DNA of 64,000 bases, from NCBI GenBank assembly GCA_902587545.1, contig CACILL010000001.1, positions 248,001 through 312,000 on the forward strand, in the 5' to 3' direction. The position numbers were made by a program, and so were the translations under genes. Below the pieces are notes generated by a model, which was not told the DNA's origin, ran no database searches, and was given only the letters and a program-made list of their open reading frames with translations. The DNA comes from an uncultured SAR86 cluster bacterium. Its GTDB lineage: Bacteria > Pseudomonadota > Gammaproteobacteria > Magnimaribacterales > AG-339-G14. This document shows, piece after piece, positions 12,712-22,559 of the stretch. The stretch's first letter is position 1. Each line of letters starts with the position of its first letter.

Positions 12712-13688
12712 AAGTTATTGGTTTTGGCGCAGCACTAGTAGATAAGCAATTTCTTATCAAAGATGATGCGCTAAATGATCTAGGTATTGAAAAAGGTTTA
12801 ATGACTTTAAATTCTGAAGAGGAGCAGAATGAGCTACTCACTTTTCTACAAAATCAAAATTACGATCAAATATCTTCGTGTGGTGGGTCAGCAACTAATA
12901 GTATTTATGCAGCTGCAGCTTTAGGAACCAGTTCTGGCTTCATTGGCAAAGTTGCAGAAGATGAAGATGGCGCAATCTATAATGCCGATTTGAAAGACAA
13001 TAATATTGAAATATCAAACTGCATCACATCATCAAATGGTAAAACCGGAAACTGTATTGTTTTAATTACCCCAGATGCAGAAAGAACAATGAATACTTAT
13101 CTAGGTGTGAGTTCTGAAACAAAATTTTCTGAAATAAATTTCGAGCAAGTTTCTGCAACAAATTTGCTCTTTATGGAAGCTTATGTAGTTACTTCACCTG
13201 ATACAAAAGATACCGCAAAGAAACTCATCAAAAGCTGTCACGAATCCAATATCAAAATAGCTTTGAGTCTTTCTGATCCTGGAATTGTGGCCGGTTTCAA
13301 AGATGAACTGAAATCCTGGATGAACGTGAAAATAGATTACGTATTTTGTAACCATGAAGAAGCAAAAACTTTTTGTGATGCAAATGAGTTCGATGACTTA
13401 CGAAACTATGCAAAAACAATTTTTATCACCAACGGAGTAAACCCAACTATGGTTCTTGAAGAAAATCAAACCTATGAGGTATCCGCTTATGAAGCTAAGG
13501 CAGTTGACACTAATGGTGCTGGAGATATGTTTGCGGGCGGCGTAATTCACGGTTTAAGTGAAGGCTGGGAAAATGCAGAATCAGTAAGATTTGGTAACTT
13601 TCTGGCTTCAAAAGGGGTTGCTGAAATTGGACCCAGACTTAAAAAAAATAAGTACATGGAACATTTAAAGGAGTTCTCTAAAAAATAA
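12708..13688 (+). CDS. PfkB-family sugar/nucleoside kinase (adenosine kinase-like)
   Basis: This 326-residue ribokinase-fold enzyme phosphorylates a sugar or nucleoside. The first PfkB signature region is GGSATNSIYAAAALG (near residue 58) and the second is DTNGAGDMFAGGVIHG (near residue 265), with the catalytic Asp of NGAGD. The N-terminal GFGAALVD and the layout resemble proteobacterial adenosine/inosine-guanosine-type kinases. The substrate is not certain. It overlaps thiE by four bases and ends the thi operon, but a role in thiamine metabolism is not shown. Confidence 0.8.
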   Translation: MKVIGFGAALVDKQFLIKDDALNDLGIEKGLMTLNSEEEQNELLTFLQNQNYDQISSCGGSATNSIYAAAALGTSSGFIGKVAEDEDGAIYNADLKDNNIEISNCITSSNGKTGNCIVLITPDAERTMNTYLGVSSETKFSEINFEQVSATNLLFMEAYVVTSPDTKDTAKKLIKSCHESNIKIALSLSDPGIVAGFKDELKSWMNVKIDYVFCNHEEAKTFCDANEFDDLRNYAKTIFITNGVNPTMVLEENQTYEVSAYEAKAVDTNGAGDMFAGGVIHGLSEGWENAESVRFGNFLASKGVAEIGPRLKKNKYMEHLKEFSKK

Positions 13689-13742
13689 AAAAATTAACTG
13701 GATACTTTCATCTTCTTTTGATAAATTCTGCTCTTCAAAATT

Positions 13743-14351
13743 ATGGTTACTAAAAATTCCAAAAAACCAACCAAAGCAAAAAAGCCTGCAGCTAAAAAAA
13801 TAACTAAGGTACAAAAAAAACCAGTAAAGAAGCATGTTGCAAAGAAACCATCCAAACCAGTAAAAAAAGCAGCTGCTGCTAAAAAGGCACCAAAAAAAGC
13901 GGCAGTCAAAGTCAGCGCTTCTCCAACGGATTTTTCAGCTTTCTTAAAGAATTTCCAACCTTATAGGTCAAAAAAATCGGAAAAATACATGAACAGAAAT
14001 CAGCAGAAGCATTTTCTTGGAATGCTGACCGCTTGGAAAGAAGCTCTTATTGAAGAACAAGAAAAAACTGAACAATTAATTCAACAAGATCAAAGTAATT
14101 TTCCAGATTCTTTGGATCGTGCTGCAAAAGAAGAAGAATTTATGCTGGAATTGAGAAAAAGAGAAAGAGAACGAAAACTCATAGCGAAGATTGATCTTTC
14201 TCTGAAGGACTTAGAAGATAATCTCTACGGTTATTGTGAATCCTGTGGTGTTGAAATTGGTATCAAAAGACTGGAAGCCAGACCGACTGCAACCAAATGC
14301 ATTGATTGCAAAACCGTCGACGAGATTAAAGAAAAGCAACAGTTCGGTTAA
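13743..14351 (+). CDS. dksA: DksA with a lysine/alanine-rich N-terminal tail
   Basis: Residues about 75-202 are a canonical DksA, the RNA polymerase secondary-channel factor that works with ppGpp at rRNA and amino-acid promoters. The coiled-coil tip has the DSLD acid pair (DxxD), and the zinc finger has all four cysteines (CESCGVEIGI...CIDC). E. coli DksA is 151 residues; the extra ~60 residues at the N terminus are KPxKK/AAAKK repeats like histone H1 or AlgP tails and probably bind nucleic acid. An in-frame internal Met (about residue 84) could give a short form. The folK start overlaps the stop (TAATG). Confidence 0.95.
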   Translation: MVTKNSKKPTKAKKPAAKKITKVQKKPVKKHVAKKPSKPVKKAAAAKKAPKKAAVKVSASPTDFSAFLKNFQPYRSKKSEKYMNRNQQKHFLGMLTAWKEALIEEQEKTEQLIQQDQSNFPDSLDRAAKEEEFMLELRKRERERKLIAKIDLSLKDLEDNLYGYCESCGVEIGIKRLEARPTATKCIDCKTVDEIKEKQQFG

Positions 14352-14791
14352 TGTCGTCGCATCTTGCGTACTTGGTTTTAGGCTCTAACTTAGGGAATCG
14401 ATCAACAAATCTCATAAATGCTAAGACAGAAATAAGAGCACTTTCTGAAACAAAAATTCTAAAAGAAAGCGAAATCTATAAGTCTCCTGCTTACGGTCCA
14501 ATTGACCAGCCATTTTTTTTCAATCTTGCTTTGGAAGTTGAAACGAAGTTCTCGCCTTTGGTGTTTCTTGAGCATCTACAAAAAATTGAAACGAAACTCA
14601 AACGCAAAAAAGATTCTCACATGAAACCTCGAACCATTGATATCGATATTGTATTTTTTGATGATGAAACAATAGAAACGCCTCTTTTAAAAGTGCCTCA
14701 CTACGATTGGCAAAATCGAGACTTTTTCATAAACCCGCTCAAAGAAATAAATTGCCAAGCTCAAGAATTTAAAAACTTTAGCTTTGACTAA
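14351..14791 (+). CDS. folK: 2-amino-4-hydroxy-6-hydroxymethyldihydropteridine pyrophosphokinase
   Basis: FolK (HPPK, 146 residues) transfers pyrophosphate from ATP to the pterin in folate synthesis. It shows YLVLGSNLGNR at the N terminus, YKSPAYGPIDQPFFFNLAL (pterin site), the KR-rich catalytic loop and PRTIDIDIVFFDD with the magnesium-binding aspartates. It is slightly short at the C terminus against E. coli (159) but complete. dksA-folK linkage (with pcnB in many gammaproteobacteria) is conserved; pcnB is absent here. Confidence 0.93.
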   Translation: MSSHLAYLVLGSNLGNRSTNLINAKTEIRALSETKILKESEIYKSPAYGPIDQPFFFNLALEVETKFSPLVFLEHLQKIETKLKRKKDSHMKPRTIDIDIVFFDDETIETPLLKVPHYDWQNRDFFINPLKEINCQAQEFKNFSFD

Positions 14792-14814
14792 AGTTTTCAA
14801 GATAGAATTATTTT

Positions 14815-16743
14815 ATGAAAACTTATTCGGTAAGCGAAGCAAAAAAGAAAAATTCCATAATCTCTGAAGAAGATTTCAATATTGAATATCAAGAGTCAAT
14901 AAATAATCAAGAGAGCTTTTGGCAGAAAAAAGCTGAAGAAACTTTAGACTGGTTTTCAAATTGGAATGAAGTGGCTGCATCCGATATGGAAGCAGGCGAA
15001 GTAGCTTGGTTCAAAACAGGAAAATTGAATGCTTGTTTTAATTGTGTTGACCGTCACTTGGAGACTCATGCGAACAAAACCGCAATCATTTGGGAAGGTG
15101 ATGATCCTAATGACAATAAAGAAATTTCCTTTCAAGAGTTGCATAAAAACGTTTGTCAGTTTGCCAATCTCTTAAAATCCAGAAATTTAAAAAAAGGCGA
15201 TCGAGTTTGCATTTACATGCCAATGATTCCTGAGGCAGCTTATGCGATGTTGGCTTGTGCCAGAATTGGTGCAATTCACTCAGTGGTTTTTGGAGGATTT
15301 TCCATCGAATCCTTGAAAGATAGAATTTTAGACTCCGATTGCACAGCAGTTATAACCGCAAATGAGGGAATCAGGGGAGGAAAACTTGTTCCGCTAAAAA
15401 ATAATGTGGATGAAGCTCTGAAGGACTGTCCTAATGTGCACAGTGTAATAGTCGTAAACCGAACGGAAAGAGCTCTTATTAAAGAAAATAAAGTGGATGT
15501 CGACTATTACCAAGACATTGAAAACTTTGATGCAGATTGTCCTTGTGAAGAGATGAATGCCGAAGATCCGCTTTTCATTCTTTATACTTCTGGCTCAACA
15601 GGAAAACCCAAAGGAGTCCTCCATACCACCGGAGGATATTTGTTGGGTGCAGCCTTAAGCCACAAATACATTTTCAATTTAAAAGAAGACAGCATTTACT
15701 GGTGCACCGCTGATGTCGGCTGGGTTACAGGTCACACTTATATTGTCTATGGTCCTTTAGCAAATGCCTCAACTACTTTGATGTTTGAGGGCATACCGAC
15801 ATTCCCCAATGTTTCTAGGTTCTGGAATGTGATTGATAAACATCAAGTTAATATTTTCTACACCGCTCCTACTGCAATCAGAGCACTTATGGCCCATGGC
15901 AATGAGCCTTTGCAATCCTCTTCGAGAGATTCTTTGGAAGTATTGGGTACAGTCGGAGAACCTATAAATCCAGAAGCCTGGGAGTGGTATTACCATGAGG
16001 TTGGCAAAGGCAAATGTCCGATAGTCGATACTTGGTGGCAAACCGAGACTGGCAGTATCATGATTTCCGGTTTGGCAGGATTTTCTGATCAAAAACCAGG
16101 CTGTGCAGGTAAACCTTTCCTTGGGATCAATCCTGCGCTTGTGGATGAAGAAGGTAATGAAATCGAAGGACCGGGTAAAGGCAATCTGGTTGTCAAAAGT
16201 TCTTGGCCATCGCAAATCAGAACTGTTTATGGCGATCATCAAAGATGTATCGAAACCTATTATTCAACTTACAAAGGTTTCTATTTCACAGGAGATGGCG
16301 CTGAGCGAGATGCGGATGGTTTTTATAGAATCACAGGACGAGTTGATGATGTCTTAAATGTCTCTGGGCATCGTTTGGGTACTGCAGAGATAGAAAGTGC
16401 TTTGGTTTTACACGAAGCAGTCGCAGAAGCTGCGGTAGTTGGCTTTGAACATGAAATCAAGGGACAAGGAATTTATTGTTATGTGAACCTTATGAAAGAA
16501 GCACAAGCTTCGGAAGCAATCCATCAAGAATTGATTGGACTGATCGTCAAAGAAATCGGTCCTATTGCAAAACCGGATTCCATTCAATTCTGTTACGATT
16601 TACCTAAAACCCGATCCGGAAAAATCATGCGTAGGATTTTAAGAAAAATTGCAGAAAACGAATTGGACAATTTGGGAGATACCACTACCCTTGCTGATCC
16701 TGGTATCGTAGACATCTTGATCAAAGAAAGATTAAATAAATAA
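14815..16743 (+). CDS. acs: Acetyl-coenzyme A synthetase
   Basis: Acs (642 residues) makes acetyl-CoA from acetate, ATP and CoA through an acetyl-adenylate. The AMP-binding motif [14 protein letters not shown], the acetate-pocket [31 protein letters not shown] and the C-terminal [11 protein letters not shown] with the acetylatable catalytic Lys are all present at normal spacing. The length equals the family norm. msrA begins on the very next base, so the two are almost certainly cotranscribed. Confidence 0.96.
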   Translation: MKTYSVSEAKKKNSIISEEDFNIEYQESINNQESFWQKKAEETLDWFSNWNEVAASDMEAGEVAWFKTGKLNACFNCVDRHLETHANKTAIIWEGDDPNDNKEISFQELHKNVCQFANLLKSRNLKKGDRVCIYMPMIPEAAYAMLACARIGAIHSVVFGGFSIESLKDRILDSDCTAVITANEGIRGGKLVPLKNNVDEALKDCPNVHSVIVVNRTERALIKENKVDVDYYQDIENFDADCPCEEMNAEDPLFILYTSGSTGKPKGVLHTTGGYLLGAALSHKYIFNLKEDSIYWCTADVGWVTGHTYIVYGPLANASTTLMFEGIPTFPNVSRFWNVIDKHQVNIFYTAPTAIRALMAHGNEPLQSSSRDSLEVLGTVGEPINPEAWEWYYHEVGKGKCPIVDTWWQTETGSIMISGLAGFSDQKPGCAGKPFLGINPALVDEEGNEIEGPGKGNLVVKSSWPSQIRTVYGDHQRCIETYYSTYKGFYFTGDGAERDADGFYRITGRVDDVLNVSGHRLGTAEIESALVLHEAVAEAAVVGFEHEIKGQGIYCYVNLMKEAQASEAIHQELIGLIVKEIGPIAKPDSIQFCYDLPKTRSGKIMRRILRKIAENELDNLGDTTTLADPGIVDILIKERLNK

Positions 16744-17373
16744 ATGTTTAGATTCAAAAGTTTAGAAATACCTATTAAAGAAGATTGTCTGCCTGGAAGA
16801 GCTCAGGCAATTTACAACCCAGAAAATCACTTCGTGACCGGTGTGCCTATGTCCGAGTGCATGTCACAAAATAGTCCCAGAATACTTTTTGGCATGGGCT
16901 GCTTTTGGGGAGCAGAGAAAATGTTTTGGGATTTGGATTGTGTCAAAGTTACTGGTGTTGGCTATGCTGCTGGACACACACCTAATCCTACTTATGAAGA
17001 AGTTTGTTCAGGATTAACTGCACATTCTGAAATTGTGTTTGTGACTTATGAAGATGCCTCCAATTTAGAAGAATTATTGCAAGTCTTTTGGGAGGGACAC
17101 GATCCTACCCAATTCATGCGCCAAGGTGGCGATGTAGGCACGCAATATCGTTCTGGAATTTATTTTTTTGATAAAGCTCAAGAAAAACTGGCCCTCAAAA
17201 CCAAAAAAATTTATCAAGCAAAGCTAGACAACAATGGCTTTGGTGAAATTGTCACGGAAATCTTACCCGTTTCACAAGAATTCTATGCTGAAGATTACCA
17301 CCAGCAATATTTAGCGAAGAATCCTAATGGCTACTGTGGACATGGCGGTTGTGGAGTAAGTTTTAAAGATTAA
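16744..17373 (+). CDS. msrA: Peptide-methionine (S)-S-oxide reductase
   Basis: MsrA (209 residues) repairs oxidised methionine. The catalytic cysteine lies in MGCFWGAEKMFW, followed by the family motifs GYAAGHTPNPTYEEVCSG and QFMRQGGDVGTQYRSGIY. C-terminal resolving cysteines occur in YCGHGGCGV. The ~45-residue N-terminal region before the catalytic Cys matches the long E. coli-type MsrA. Its stop shares TTAA with the stop of the convergent metallo-hydrolase gene. Confidence 0.95.
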   Translation: MFRFKSLEIPIKEDCLPGRAQAIYNPENHFVTGVPMSECMSQNSPRILFGMGCFWGAEKMFWDLDCVKVTGVGYAAGHTPNPTYEEVCSGLTAHSEIVFVTYEDASNLEELLQVFWEGHDPTQFMRQGGDVGTQYRSGIYFFDKAQEKLALKTKKIYQAKLDNNGFGEIVTEILPVSQEFYAEDYHQQYLAKNPNGYCGHGGCGVSFKD

Positions 17374-18185
17374 CCTTTCCAGTGAAACTCTTCACCTTTG
17401 CTTATAGCTTTATCTTCTTCGATTAATTTATTCAAGTGAGCTAAAAGAGAAGCTCTTGCAATACCATGTAGCCTTTCATCGACATCATCGTAAACCTTTT
17501 CAACCAATTGATCTAAGTTGGCTTTTGAAAATTCTGTCAGAGCGTCTACAACTTTCTTTTCTCTAAACATTCTGTGGCTGACAATCCAATCTACAACACT
17601 TTTAGGATCTTTCATGAGACTTCCATGCCCTGGTGCAATCATGGAGATATCAAATTGTTTGAGTTTTTCCAAGGACTCAATGTATTGCTTCATATTGCCA
17701 TCAGGTGGTCCTATGACCACTGTGGAGCCCTCCATAATGTGATCGCCGGTAAAGATCATTTTCTCTTCTTCTAAGAGATAACAAAGGTGATTTGAAGCAT
17801 GTCCTGGAGTATGAATAACTTTCAAGGTGTACTCAATTTCTCTAATTTCATCTCCATCCTCTAAAACTTTATTGGCTTTGAAAGTTTTATCCTGAGTTTG
17901 TTTGTGAAGGGCATACATTCCCATAACCGGTGCTGCTGTTCTTTGGTGCAGTAACTTAGCTCCAGGAGAATGATCGGGATGAGTGTGAGTCACTAGTATT
18001 TGCTTGATGTCATCGCCACAAGCTTTAGCAATATTTTCGATGTGCTCTGGCATTGCAGGACCTGGATCAATCACCGTGATTTCTTCTGTACCCACAAGAT
18101 AAGTATTTGTTCCAGGACCGGTAAAAACGCTGGAATTACCTGCCGTAATTCTTCTGACTAATGGAGATAACTCAGTGATCGTCAT
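17370..18185 (-). CDS. Metallo-beta-lactamase-fold hydrolase (LACTB2-like)
   Basis: The zinc motif THTHPDHS (HxHxDH), a later His in TPGHASNHLCY, Asp in FTGDHIM and APGHG identify the fold. The winged-helix-like C terminus (DERLHGIARASLLAHLNKL) resembles the LACTB2/RNase-like branch. The ORF track starts at 18224, but that would overlap the upstream NUDIX gene by 53 bases; the ATG at 18185 before TITELSPLVRRI is more likely, leaving a 14-base overlap. The substrate is not known: RNA or a CoA thioester-like ester are both possible for this branch. Confidence 0.8.
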   Translation of the reverse strand: MTITELSPLVRRITAGNSSVFTGPGTNTYLVGTEEITVIDPGPAMPEHIENIAKACGDDIKQILVTHTHPDHSPGAKLLHQRTAAPVMGMYALHKQTQDKTFKANKVLEDGDEIREIEYTLKVIHTPGHASNHLCYLLEEEKMIFTGDHIMEGSTVVIGPPDGNMKQYIESLEKLKQFDISMIAPGHGSLMKDPKSVVDWIVSHRMFREKKVVDALTEFSKANLDQLVEKVYDDVDERLHGIARASLLAHLNKLIEEDKAISKGEEFHWKG

Positions 18186-19041
18186 AACCTTCATCTCCTG
18201 GCATAAGCAAGACCATTTTTCCATCTTGCATGAAAATTTTTGGCTCCACAGTCACAATATTGTTTTGGTCTTCCACTTTATTTTTTAACAGTGTTTCAGT
18301 GTCGGTGAAACCTCTAATGGATTCTAAATTCTTGATGGTTGGGAAAATTATTGGGAACTCGCCCTTTTCTCCCTGAGCGAGAGCATCCTCGGGTTTGATC
18401 CAAATACTTTTTACGCCTTCGCTGCCATCATGCTTGGCAGTTTGACCTTCTGGAAATAGCGCAATGAAAAAATGCGTACTGTATCTTTTAGCTTCGGATT
18501 TTGGTGTAACCCAATGTGAGATATAAGCCAAGCGATCAACAGCAAGTTGCAAGTCCAACTTTTGGCACAATTCCAATAAAACTGGCTCACCTTTATTTAG
18601 TTTATCTCGATACTCTTTAAGAATTTCTTTTTCACTTTCGTCTGAAGAGCCAAAGACTTCACCACTGCTTCTATAAGCAAGCAAGACGCCACATTCCTCA
18701 AAACATTCTCTGATACAAGCTATCCAATAGTTGAGTCCACCTGATTTAATACCTAATAATTGAGATGCGACTTCATCAGTCAATCCGCGACAGTAATTAT
18801 TGATGTCGTCTTTTAAATCATATTCATCGAGCTTCCCTCCAGGAAATACCCATGCACCGCCAAAATTTGTTTTGATTGATCTTTGTATCATAAATACTTC
18901 TACAGCCTCTTCGATAGTCCTGACCAGCAATACCGTAGCTGCAGGTTTAGGTTCTGAAGGCGGTAAAGAAGGATCAGCTTGTTGAATGTTGATCTTAGGA
19001 TTTCTCTCTACTTTGATATCTTTGGAATATTTTTCTGACAT
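18172..19041 (-). CDS. NUDIX hydrolase with an insertion in the Nudix box (NUDT19-like)
   Basis: A 289-residue NUDIX hydrolase. The box is split: GGKLDEYD begins it and RECFEECGVLLA completes it about 35 residues later, instead of the usual unbroken 23 residues. This split is characteristic of the NUDT19/RP2 group, known in animals as CoA or acyl-CoA diphosphatases. The N terminus AATVLLVRTIEEAVEVFMIQR is the usual first strand. It overlaps the metallo-hydrolase gene, so the pair forms an operon. A CoA-type substrate is inference. Confidence 0.8.
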   Translation of the reverse strand: MSEKYSKDIKVERNPKINIQQADPSLPPSEPKPAATVLLVRTIEEAVEVFMIQRSIKTNFGGAWVFPGGKLDEYDLKDDINNYCRGLTDEVASQLLGIKSGGLNYWIACIRECFEECGVLLAYRSSGEVFGSSDESEKEILKEYRDKLNKGEPVLLELCQKLDLQLAVDRLAYISHWVTPKSEAKRYSTHFFIALFPEGQTAKHDGSEGVKSIWIKPEDALAQGEKGEFPIIFPTIKNLESIRGFTDTETLLKNKVEDQNNIVTVEPKIFMQDGKMVLLMPGDEGYDDH

Positions 19042-19061
19042 ATAAATTTTAGATTTCAGGA

Positions 19062-19937
19062 TTGTTTGTACATAATATATTTAATAAATTTTTATACAAA
19101 TTGAAAAGCAAAGAATTTAAATCTAAAAATATCGAAAAAAAGCTATTCAGAAATCCCAATTCCAATAAAGGGGACTATGGTCATGTTTTAGTCATTGCAG
19201 GAAATCTTGGTTTTGGTGGTGCTGCCCTTCTCTCCTCAAAGGCAGTTCTTGCAAGTGGTGCAGGTTTGGCGACCTTGGCAACGAGAAAAGACCATCTGTC
19301 AGCTGCTTTGGCATATTGTCCAGAAGTTATGTCAAAAACCGTGGAAAGTATCTCTGACTTAGAAAATCACTTACCTAATAAAACAGTCATTTGTATCGGT
19401 CCAGGATTGGGTAGAAATTACTGGGCTGATCAGATGCTTTATAAAACAACAAACTTTGCAGCAAAAGAAAATCTACCGATTTTAATTGATGCAGATGGAT
19501 TAAATATCCTCTCTGAAAATAGACTAAAAATTAAGTTACCAAAAAAATTAATCCTGACACCTCATCCAGGAGAAGCAGCACGATTGCTAAAGACAAAGGT
19601 TTCGACGATTCAAAAAAATAGATCACTAGCATTAGCTAAGCTTTGCGATAAATATAATGCAACGGTCATTCTTAAAGGTCATGAAACATTGATTGGCAAC
19701 AAAAGAACTTCTTTTGTTTGTAAAAAAGGTAATGCTGGCATGGCTGTAGGTGGCATGGGCGATGTGCTTTCCGGACTGGTTTCTGGATTAATAGCTCAAG
19801 GTTTATCGTTCATAGATGCCGCTTGCTTAGGAGTGGATATGCATGCAAGCGCAGCAGATAGTTTTGTTGAAAAACATGATATGAAATCGTTGATGCCTTC
19901 TGATTTATTTAACTTTATCAAAATGAAGAATGAATAA
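19062..19937 (+). CDS. nnrD: ADP-dependent NAD(P)H-hydrate dehydratase
   Basis: This 291-residue YjeF C-terminal-domain protein repairs hydrated NAD(P)H. It shows GDYGHVLVIAGNLGFGGAALL, IGPGLGR, PILIDADGLN, LTPHPGEAARLL and the nucleotide loop GNAGMAVGGMGDVLSGLVSG. The N-terminal epimerase domain (NnrE), fused in E. coli, is missing. The start is a TTG at 19062 with about 40 poorly conserved residues before the domain, so the true start may be internal. It overlaps tsaE by eight bases, the classic yjeF-yjeE order. Confidence 0.9.
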   Translation: MFVHNIFNKFLYKLKSKEFKSKNIEKKLFRNPNSNKGDYGHVLVIAGNLGFGGAALLSSKAVLASGAGLATLATRKDHLSAALAYCPEVMSKTVESISDLENHLPNKTVICIGPGLGRNYWADQMLYKTTNFAAKENLPILIDADGLNILSENRLKIKLPKKLILTPHPGEAARLLKTKVSTIQKNRSLALAKLCDKYNATVILKGHETLIGNKRTSFVCKKGNAGMAVGGMGDVLSGLVSGLIAQGLSFIDAACLGVDMHASAADSFVEKHDMKSLMPSDLFNFIKMKNE

Positions 19938-20382
19938 AGAACTTGTCTTATCGAGTCTAGATGAAACAAAACAGCTTGCAGCAAAAATCGCTACTTTTCT
20001 AAAAGAAGAAAATAATCTTCCAATTTCTATTCATCTTTCTGGAGACCTAGGTACAGGAAAGACTACTTTGGTCAAAGAAGTTTTAAACTGTCTGGGTATA
20101 GAAAATTTCATCAATAGTCCAACCTTTACTTTGATTGAACCTTATGAGATCAATGATTTGAAAATATTCCACATCGATTTATACCGTGTAGAAAAAATAA
20201 CCGAGCTTAGCGCAATCGGTTTAGAAGAATATCTGCAAGAAGCGAATTCCATCAACTTTATTGAATGGCCGGAAAAAGGATCTGGGTTTTTAAAAGATCC
20301 TGATATTGCCATTTCGTTAGATCATCATGGTGAAACTACAAGAAAATGTGAAGTTCAAACTTCTTTAGGCTTAAACCTCTAA
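19930..20382 (+). CDS. tsaE: tRNA threonylcarbamoyladenosine biosynthesis ATPase TsaE
   Basis: TsaE (150 residues) is the ATPase that helps TsaB/TsaD place t6A at position 37 of ANN-decoding tRNAs. It has the Walker A GDLGTGKTTLVKE, the conserved SPTFTLIEPYE and FHIDLYRVE, and a FIEWPEKG Walker B/switch region. Size is normal. It ends one base from the priA stop on the other strand. Confidence 0.94.
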   Translation: MNKELVLSSLDETKQLAAKIATFLKEENNLPISIHLSGDLGTGKTTLVKEVLNCLGIENFINSPTFTLIEPYEINDLKIFHIDLYRVEKITELSAIGLEEYLQEANSINFIEWPEKGSGFLKDPDIAISLDHHGETTRKCEVQTSLGLNL

Positions 20383-20383
20383 G

Positions 20384-22549
20384 CTAGTTGAGTGGATCCA
20401 CATCAATTCCAACTCTGACATTTTTTGAATAATCGCTTTGATCTATCATCTTGATAACTTGATTTGCAAGGCCATGTATTTTTTTTCTATTTTCAGATTT
20501 TAGAGTTAAGACCCATCGAAAGTAATTTTTTCGCTTTTCGATGAGCTCTGGTTTAGGCCCTATAAATTCGTCATCATTTAAGTTTAATGAACGAGAAATT
20601 TCCATCAGAACCTTCTCAGGTAGGAGTCGTTTTAGGGACTCCGCATGAATGTTGATTTGATAAACAAAAGGCGGAAGCTTGCTGGTTTGTCTTTCTTCTA
20701 AAATTTCGTTGGCAATCCTATCGTAATTAAAAGAAGAAATTTTTTCTAAAAAAGGGTGTTCCGGAACAAACGATTGCAAAATGACTCTGCCTTCTTTATC
20801 TTCCCTTCCAGCTCTTCCTGAAACCTGAATCAATAGCTGAGCCAATCTTTCAGAAGCTTTGTGGTCAACTGAAAAAAGACCGCTGTCAGCGTCTACTACT
20901 ACCACTAAAGTCAAATTCGGCATGTGATGACCTTTTGCTAAAATCTGCGTTCCCACCAAGATCAGAGGCTCTTTGGAATCTGGTAATACCGAGTTGGATC
21001 TTAATTTCTCTTTACCCAGAGCTTCTCGATCAACTCTAATAACAGAAGTATTTTTAAAATACTCTTTTAAAAATTCTTCGAGTTTCTCGGTTCCTGTATG
21101 AAAAAATTCCAAACTTTCTTCGTAACAGTTCAGACAAGCAACAGGCATAGGATGCTTGGTACCACAATGATGACAAACTAATCTTTTGGGATTGATGTGA
21201 TAAACCATTGATACGTCGCAATTACTGCATTCCGGAGTCCAGCCGCATTTGTTACAAAAGACCATTGGTGCATAGCCTTTTTTGTTGAGGAAGACTAAAA
21301 CTTGATTGCCTTTACTCAATTCTTTGGAAATTTCATTAAGACTGTATTCGTTTAAACCTGACTTTAATTCAGATGATCTTAAATCAGAGATTTCAAACTT
21401 AGGCTGTCTGGCATCTTTTACTCTGCGAGTTAGTTTGTGTAAGCAGTATTTTTCATCCTGACAATTTTTAAGACTTTCCAAGCTTGGCGTTGCTGAACAC
21501 ATGATGACAGGAATTTTTTCAAGATTTGCTCGATAGACTGCAACGTCTCTAGCTGAATATCTAAAACCATCAATTTGTTTGTATGAAGAATCATGCTCTT
21601 CATCTACAACTATCAAGCCTAAATCCTTGAACGGAGTAAAAATTGCTGATCTTGTTCCAATCAAAATAGATTTAAAACCTTTGTTAATATCATTCCAAGC
21701 GTGAGCTCTATCTTTTTCTGACATTTCCGAGTGCAAAAGAGCGACATTGTCTTCGCCAAATCTCCTTTCGATTTCGGCTTTTAAATTTGGAGTCAGACCA
21801 ATTTCTGGAACCAGGATCAGAACTTGTTTACCTTTTTCTATGAAGTCTCTTATGAGATGAAAATATATTTCGGTTTTACCACTTCCCGTTACACCAAAAA
21901 TTAGATGCGTAAGATTGGCTGATGAATTTTTAATGGACTTATAAATTTTATTTTGCTCATCATTCAATTCAAAAAAAGCTTCTGACTTAAGTTCCTTGTT
22001 AGTTTTCAATTCATTTCGATTGCGGCTTTTTTTCTCAAGATAACCTTTTGAAATTAAAGCATCCAAGATGGCTTTAGAGATTTTGTTTGCTTTTAAACCT
22101 GGACGGGATAACTCTAATTTGTGTTGAAAAACTTCTAGGGCTTCAAATTGCTTTTTTGCACGCCCAAAGGATTCTTTGCTTGCTAATTTACCCAAGTTTG
22201 TAATTGCGTACACCTCTATGGAATCCTTTATTTCTTTGCCTTTTCTCAAGAAAGGTGGGAAATAGGATTTAAAAATTTCTCCAATAGGTGCCTTGTAGTA
22301 ATTAGCTATCCAATGAATGAGGTCGTATGAGGGCTTATCGATTAGAGAATTTCTATCTAAAACTTTAGTTATGGGTTTTATAGATTTTACATTTGGGCTG
22401 GATTGTTTTTTTAAAACGTATCCGACAATTTCTCGGTTTCTAAATGGAACTTGAACTCTGGAGCCAATGGAAATCTTGATGTTTGAACTGTAAGTAAAAG
22501 AGTTTCTTAATGGCAAAGGAAGCGCTACTTCATAATATAAATTTTCCAT
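20384..22549 (-). CDS. priA: Primosomal replication restart helicase PriA
   Basis: PriA (721 residues) reloads the replisome at stalled forks. The N-terminal 3'-DNA-binding domain (VALPLPLRNSFTY) is followed by helicase motifs GVTGSGKTEIY (Walker A) and VVDEEHDSSYKQ (DEEH). A zinc domain with paired cysteines follows (CNKCGW, CSNC, CHHCG, CLNC) and then SGRAGR-type motif VI (QVSGRAGR). It is complete and diverges from rpmE2. Confidence 0.96.
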   Translation of the reverse strand: MENLYYEVALPLPLRNSFTYSSNIKISIGSRVQVPFRNREIVGYVLKKQSSPNVKSIKPITKVLDRNSLIDKPSYDLIHWIANYYKAPIGEIFKSYFPPFLRKGKEIKDSIEVYAITNLGKLASKESFGRAKKQFEALEVFQHKLELSRPGLKANKISKAILDALISKGYLEKKSRNRNELKTNKELKSEAFFELNDEQNKIYKSIKNSSANLTHLIFGVTGSGKTEIYFHLIRDFIEKGKQVLILVPEIGLTPNLKAEIERRFGEDNVALLHSEMSEKDRAHAWNDINKGFKSILIGTRSAIFTPFKDLGLIVVDEEHDSSYKQIDGFRYSARDVAVYRANLEKIPVIMCSATPSLESLKNCQDEKYCLHKLTRRVKDARQPKFEISDLRSSELKSGLNEYSLNEISKELSKGNQVLVFLNKKGYAPMVFCNKCGWTPECSNCDVSMVYHINPKRLVCHHCGTKHPMPVACLNCYEESLEFFHTGTEKLEEFLKEYFKNTSVIRVDREALGKEKLRSNSVLPDSKEPLILVGTQILAKGHHMPNLTLVVVVDADSGLFSVDHKASERLAQLLIQVSGRAGREDKEGRVILQSFVPEHPFLEKISSFNYDRIANEILEERQTSKLPPFVYQINIHAESLKRLLPEKVLMEISRSLNLNDDEFIGPKPELIEKRKNYFRWVLTLKSENRKKIHGLANQVIKMIDQSDYSKNVRVGIDVDPLN

Positions 22550-22559
22550 TTAAGTTTAT

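Noticed and set aside
13694-13909. 71-codon antisense ORF rich in Phe/Ala/Gly
   Set aside because: It is the reverse complement of the lysine-rich DksA tail, and its composition is a by-product.
17370-18224. Start of the metallo-hydrolase at 18224 as in the ORF track
   Set aside because: It would overlap the NUDIX gene by 53 bases and add a Cys-rich segment not typical of the family. The ATG at 18185 is preferred.
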